Shown here one piece after another: positions 61,129 to 64,000 of a stretch of 64,000 nt of DNA. Under the pieces are notes generated by a model, which was not told the DNA's origin, did no database searches, and was given only the letters and a program-made list of their open reading frames with translations. Source of the DNA: Pseudonocardia kunmingensis (GTDB lineage Bacteria; Actinomycetota; Actinomycetes; Mycobacteriales; Pseudonocardiaceae); the NCBI RefSeq assembly GCF_006716445.1, contig NZ_VFPA01000002.1, positions 682,001 through 746,000 of the forward strand, given 5' to 3'. Made by a program: the position numbers and the translations under genes. Within the stretch, counting starts at the first letter, position 1; each line of letters begins with the position of its first letter.

Positions 61129-61971
61129 GTGCACCGGCTGCAGCCCGCGAAGCTCGTCCACGTCAATCACCTGGTCGACGACTTCGCGGGGACGACGGCG
61201 TTCTACACGGAGGTCTGCGGCGCGCGGGAGTACTGGCGCGGGTACGACGAGGAGCAGCGCCGCGACGCGAACCTCATGGTGATCGGCGAGCTGTGCGTGG
61301 AGTTGTTCGCGCCCGTCGACAGATCATCGCTGCTCGGCGCATCGCTCTCGCGGTACGGGCCCGGCTGGCACTCCTTCGAGTGGCAGGTGCCCGATCTCGA
61401 GGAGGCGAAGGACGCCCTCGACGCGCGTGGCGTCCGGGTCACCACCTACCGGCCGGGCGCGTTCCTCATGGCCCACCCGGCCGACTGCCACGGGATGCTC
61501 CTTGAGCTGTGCCCGCTGGAGATGTCCGGTGACCCCCGGATCGAGCCCGACTGGTCCGCCGCACCGTGGCGCGACGAGCATCCACTCGGCGTCACCGGCC
61601 TGAACGCGCTGTCGGTGGCGGTGCGCGATCTCGCTGCAGCGTCGGCGTGGATCCTCGACCTCGTCTCGGGAGCGGAGGTCGTCTACCGCGAGTTCCGCGA
61701 GGAGGCGGACGCCGACGCGGTCGGCGTGCGCGTGGCCGATCACGTCGTGGAGTTCGTCCAGGCCCGCTCCGAGCGCGGCCCGATCGCCGAGTTCGTGGCG
61801 CGGTACGGGCAGCGCCTGCGGGCGGTCGAGCTCGGGGTGCTCGATCCGGACAGGGCCGCGCGGCACCTGGTGTCGGCCGGCTACGAGGTCGTTCCCGGCG
61901 CCCGCGCGGGCGCGCTCTCCTTCGAGGTCAACGGTGCGCGCTGGGAGCTCGCCGAGCAGCGGGGCCGCTGA
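61129..61971 (+). CDS. Protein with two VOC (glyoxalase-fold) domains
   Basis: A 280-residue protein with two VOC domains of about 130 residues. The first starts at KLVHVNHLVDDFAGTTAFYTEV and ends at GMLLELCPLEM; the second runs from GLNALSVAVRDLAAASAWI to ALSFEVNGARWELAEQ. VOC proteins are metal-dependent epimerases, dioxygenases or lyases; methylmalonyl-CoA epimerase is one family member. A His-Glu metal set is plausible in domain 1 (HVNH, ELF, ELC) but domain 2 seems incomplete. The GTG at 61129 is 12 bp after the crotonase stop. No specific function assigned. Confidence 0.75.
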   Translation: MHRLQPAKLVHVNHLVDDFAGTTAFYTEVCGAREYWRGYDEEQRRDANLMVIGELCVELFAPVDRSSLLGASLSRYGPGWHSFEWQVPDLEEAKDALDARGVRVTTYRPGAFLMAHPADCHGMLLELCPLEMSGDPRIEPDWSAAPWRDEHPLGVTGLNALSVAVRDLAAASAWILDLVSGAEVVYREFREEADADAVGVRVADHVVEFVQARSERGPIAEFVARYGQRLRAVELGVLDPDRAARHLVSAGYEVVPGARAGALSFEVNGARWELAEQRGR

Positions 61972-62224
61972 GGTCTCCCCGGCGCGAGGGCGGATCCGGC
62001 ACACCGAAGCCGCACCACGCCGCCGATGATCAATCCGACAAGCGCACCAGCGCGCCGTTCAGGACGCTCAGGTCCTTCTCACGCCGATCATCGCGTCGTG
62101 ATCGCAGCCAGCAGTACACCAGCGCTCATGTGAGCACGGCCATGTGCTGCTCGGACAGATCTTCGACCGACCTTGGTGCTCCGCGGAGGCTGACCCGGTC
62201 CGCACGACCGGACGTCCGTCGGGC
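61972..62224. other. Gap between convergent operons
   Basis: 253 bp without a gene on either strand. A small dyad CGATCA/TGATCG (62085-62090, 62099-62104) with an 8-nt loop may be part of a terminator. Nothing else recognised. Confidence 0.35.
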
Positions 62225-63247
62225 CTACCCGACGGGCGTACCACTCGTCGTGTCGCTCGCGGTGCGGGGTGTTGCGGCGTCGTGGGGGTGATGGCAGCGG
62301 TCGGGACGGCCGGCGGGGCTGATCCGGAGTTCGGGTGTGCGGGTGTCGCAGAGTCCGGGTCGGCTGTGGGGGCAGCGGGGGTGGAAGCGGCAGCCGGGTG
62401 GGGGCTCGTCGGGTGGGGGGACCGTGCCGGGGATGGCGACGAGGCGGGTGCGGGCGCCGCGGACGGGGATCGCCGCGAGCAGTCCCTCGGTGTAGGGGTG
62501 CGAGGGGGTGTGCAGGACGTCGCGGACGGGGCCGGTCTCCACGATCTGCCCGCAGTACATGACGGCGATGCGATCGCTGGTGTGGGCGATCACGCCGAGG
62601 TCGTGGGTGATGAGGAGGACGGCGATGCCGGTGTCGGCCCGCAGCTCGGTGAGCAGGTCGAGGACGTGGGCCTGGACAGTGACGTCGAGGGCGGTGGTCG
62701 GCTCATCCGCGATCAGGAGCTTCGGTTCGCAGGCCAGCGCCATGGCGATCATGACGCGTTGACACATGCCGCCGGAGAAGGTGTGGGGGTAGTCGCGGGC
62801 GCGGCGGGCGGGGTCGGGGATGCGGACCCGGTCGAGCATGTGGATGGCGCGGTCGCGGGCCTCGGCCCTGGAGACGTCGCGGTGGCGGCGTACGACCTCG
62901 GCGATCTGGTCACCCACCCGCATGGTCGGGTTGAGGCTGCGGACCGGCTGCTGGAAGATCATCCCGAGGTCGCGGCCGAGGATCTCGGCCCGGGCCCGCG
63001 GGGACAGCGCCAGCAGGTCGCGCCCGTCGAACCGCACCGAGCCGCGGACGACGCGGCCGCCGGTGTGTTCGGTGAGTCCCATGAGTGCCAGCGAGGTGAC
63101 GCTCTTGCCGGAGCCGGATTCGCCGACGAGGCCGAGGATCTCGCCGCGGTCGATGGTGAAGCTGACGTCGTTGACGGCACGGAGGGGGCCGCGGCGGGTG
63201 GGGAACTCGACGGTGAGGTCGCGGACCTCGAGCAAGGGTTCGTTCAC
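62225..63247 (-). CDS. ABC importer ATP-binding protein, DppD type (fourth importer)
   Basis: A 340-residue ATPase. Walker [23 protein letters not shown], signature FSGGMCQRV, Walker [22 protein letters not shown], and C-terminal Cys motif [16 protein letters not shown]. The GTG at 63247 is chosen because AAGGAG lies 6 nt upstream; the frame extends to 63556 but that portion only shadows the permease gene. It follows the permease with a 2-bp gap. No F-type ATPase follows within the window. Confidence 0.9.
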   Translation of the reverse strand: MNEPLLEVRDLTVEFPTRRGPLRAVNDVSFTIDRGEILGLVGESGSGKSVTSLALMGLTEHTGGRVVRGSVRFDGRDLLALSPRARAEILGRDLGMIFQQPVRSLNPTMRVGDQIAEVVRRHRDVSRAEARDRAIHMLDRVRIPDPARRARDYPHTFSGGMCQRVMIAMALACEPKLLIADEPTTALDVTVQAHVLDLLTELRADTGIAVLLITHDLGVIAHTSDRIAVMYCGQIVETGPVRDVLHTPSHPYTEGLLAAIPVRGARTRLVAIPGTVPPPDEPPPGCRFHPRCPHSRPGLCDTRTPELRISPAGRPDRCHHPHDAATPRTASDTTSGTPVG

Positions 63248-63249
63248 GC

Positions 63250-64000
63250 TCAGCTCCTTCTGCGGCCTGCGGAAAGGGCGGTGCGGACCCCGTCGCCGAG
63301 CTGGGAGAGGGCCAGGACGGTGAGGCCGATGGCGATGCCGGGGGCGTAGACGAGGTAGGGGGCGGTGTAGAGGTTGTCGAATGCCTCGCGCAGCAGGCTG
63401 CCCCAGCTCGGCAGTGGAGGGCTGACGCCGAGACCGAGGAAGCTGAGGCTGGCTTCGGCGAGCATGGTGACGCCGAGCAGGATGCTGATCTGCGCCACGA
63501 CGGGGGCGACGATGTTGAGCAGCACGTGCCGGACCATGATCCGCAGTGGCGTGCACCCGATCGCCCGGCTGGCCTCGATGTAGGTCTCGGCGCGTACGGC
63601 GAGGGTGGCGCCGCGGACGATGCGGAAAAGGGACGGGGCGAAGACGATGCCGATCGCGAGCATGGCGTTGGTCAGGCCCGGGCCGAGGACGGCGACGACC
63701 GCGACGGCGAGGATCAGCGCCGGGGCGCTCATCACGGCGTCGTTGAGCCGGGAGAGGATCGTGTCGACCAGCCCGCCGAGGTAGCCGGCGGCCAGGCCGA
63801 GGGGCAGCCCGATCAGCAGCGCCACAGCGACGGCCTGCAGCGCGGCGAGCAGCGAGGTGCGGGCGCCGTAGAGGAAACGGCTGAACACGTCGCGGCCCAG
63901 CTCGTCGGTGCCCAGCCAGTGCGTCGCTCCTGGTGGTCTCGACACGGCGTCGAGGTCGATGGCGGCGTAGTGCGTCGGCGCGAGCACCGGAGCGAGCAGT
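63250..64000 (-). CDS. ABC importer permease, DppC type, 5' end outside the window
   Basis: About 250 residues of a permease, reading in from the window edge (LLAPVLAPTHYAAID), so the N-terminal helix is beyond 64000. [22 protein letters not shown]-like EASRAIGCTPLRIMVRHVLLNI and [14 protein letters not shown] identify the DppC family. It is the membrane partner of the ATPase just downstream; the DppB permease and binding protein should lie outside the window. Confidence 0.9.
   Translation of the reverse strand, partial: LLAPVLAPTHYAAIDLDAVSRPPGATHWLGTDELGRDVFSRFLYGARTSLLAALQAVAVALLIGLPLGLAAGYLGGLVDTILSRLNDAVMSAPALILAVAVVAVLGPGLTNAMLAIGIVFAPSLFRIVRGATLAVRAETYIEASRAIGCTPLRIMVRHVLLNIVAPVVAQISILLGVTMLAEASLSFLGLGVSPPLPSWGSLLREAFDNLYTAPYLVYAPGIAIGLTVLALSQLGDGVRTALSAGRRRS

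Noticed and set aside
1-64000. tRNA, rRNA, CRISPR, phage or plasmid functions
   Set aside because: Looked for on both strands; no repeat-spacer array, integrase, transposase, replication or RNA gene was recognised.

Overview
The window is chromosomal DNA from a high-GC actinomycete. G/C-ending codons, frequent GTG/TTG starts, stop-start overlaps of 1-8 nt, a mycofactocin-coupled dehydrogenase and a P450 with its own small ferredoxin point to Pseudonocardiaceae or a close relative; the genus is inference. It is a dense catabolic island of about 47 genes. I see no tRNA, rRNA, CRISPR array or transposase. Two loci are decayed genes.

Layout. 1-4.5 kb: DUF2889 protein, tandem CaiB/BaiF CoA-transferase and an AttH/DUF7064-like protein (minus strand). 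4.8-12.2 kb: a complete dipeptide-type ABC importer (lipoprotein, two permeases, two ATPases), then an alpha/beta hydrolase and a tyrosine-phosphatase-like protein. 12.2-15.8 kb (minus): P450, aldehyde dehydrogenase and mycofactocin-type SDR, an alcohol-to-acid oxidation cascade. 16.0-20.7 kb: beta-hydroxyacid-dehydrogenase-like protein, ferredoxin, SDR, a chimeric amidohydrolase/thiolase pseudogene and an AMP-forming acyl-CoA ligase. 20.8-22.1 kb: a double-length GntR/FadR-type regulator. 22.4-34.2 kb: crotonase, NDP-forming acyl-CoA synthetase, a second importer (one permease fused to an ATPase), a HAD-acyl-CoA-ligase fusion and a MaoC-type dehydratase. 34.4-41.3 kb: a third importer with an embedded acyl-CoA ligase. 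41.4-44.8 kb (minus): a second tandem CaiB protein and an SDR.

44.9-52.5 kb: lipoprotein, crotonase, alpha-methylacyl-CoA racemase, APH-fold kinase, thiolase-fold protein, DUF35 protein, then a decayed lipoprotein gene. 52.5-57.9 kb (minus): APH-fold kinase, acyl-CoA dehydrogenase, SDR and a third tandem CaiB protein. 58.0-62.0 kb: TetR regulator, acyl-CoA ligase, crotonase and a double VOC protein. 62.2-64 kb (minus): part of a fourth importer.

How the parts may work together (inference): the importers bring in small organic acids, amides or peptide-like compounds; P450, SDR and ALDH oxidise alcohol or alkyl groups to acids; ligases and CaiB-type transferases activate acids to CoA thioesters; crotonases, MaoC, racemase, ACAD, SDRs and the thiolase/DUF35 pair degrade them. 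The most interesting part is the APH kinase next to an acyl-CoA dehydrogenase, the split equivalent of human ACAD10/ACAD11 and of LvaA/LvaC of levulinate catabolism, which handle 4-hydroxyacyl-CoAs through a phosphorylated intermediate. A paralogous kinase and a HAD-ligase fusion lie in the same window.
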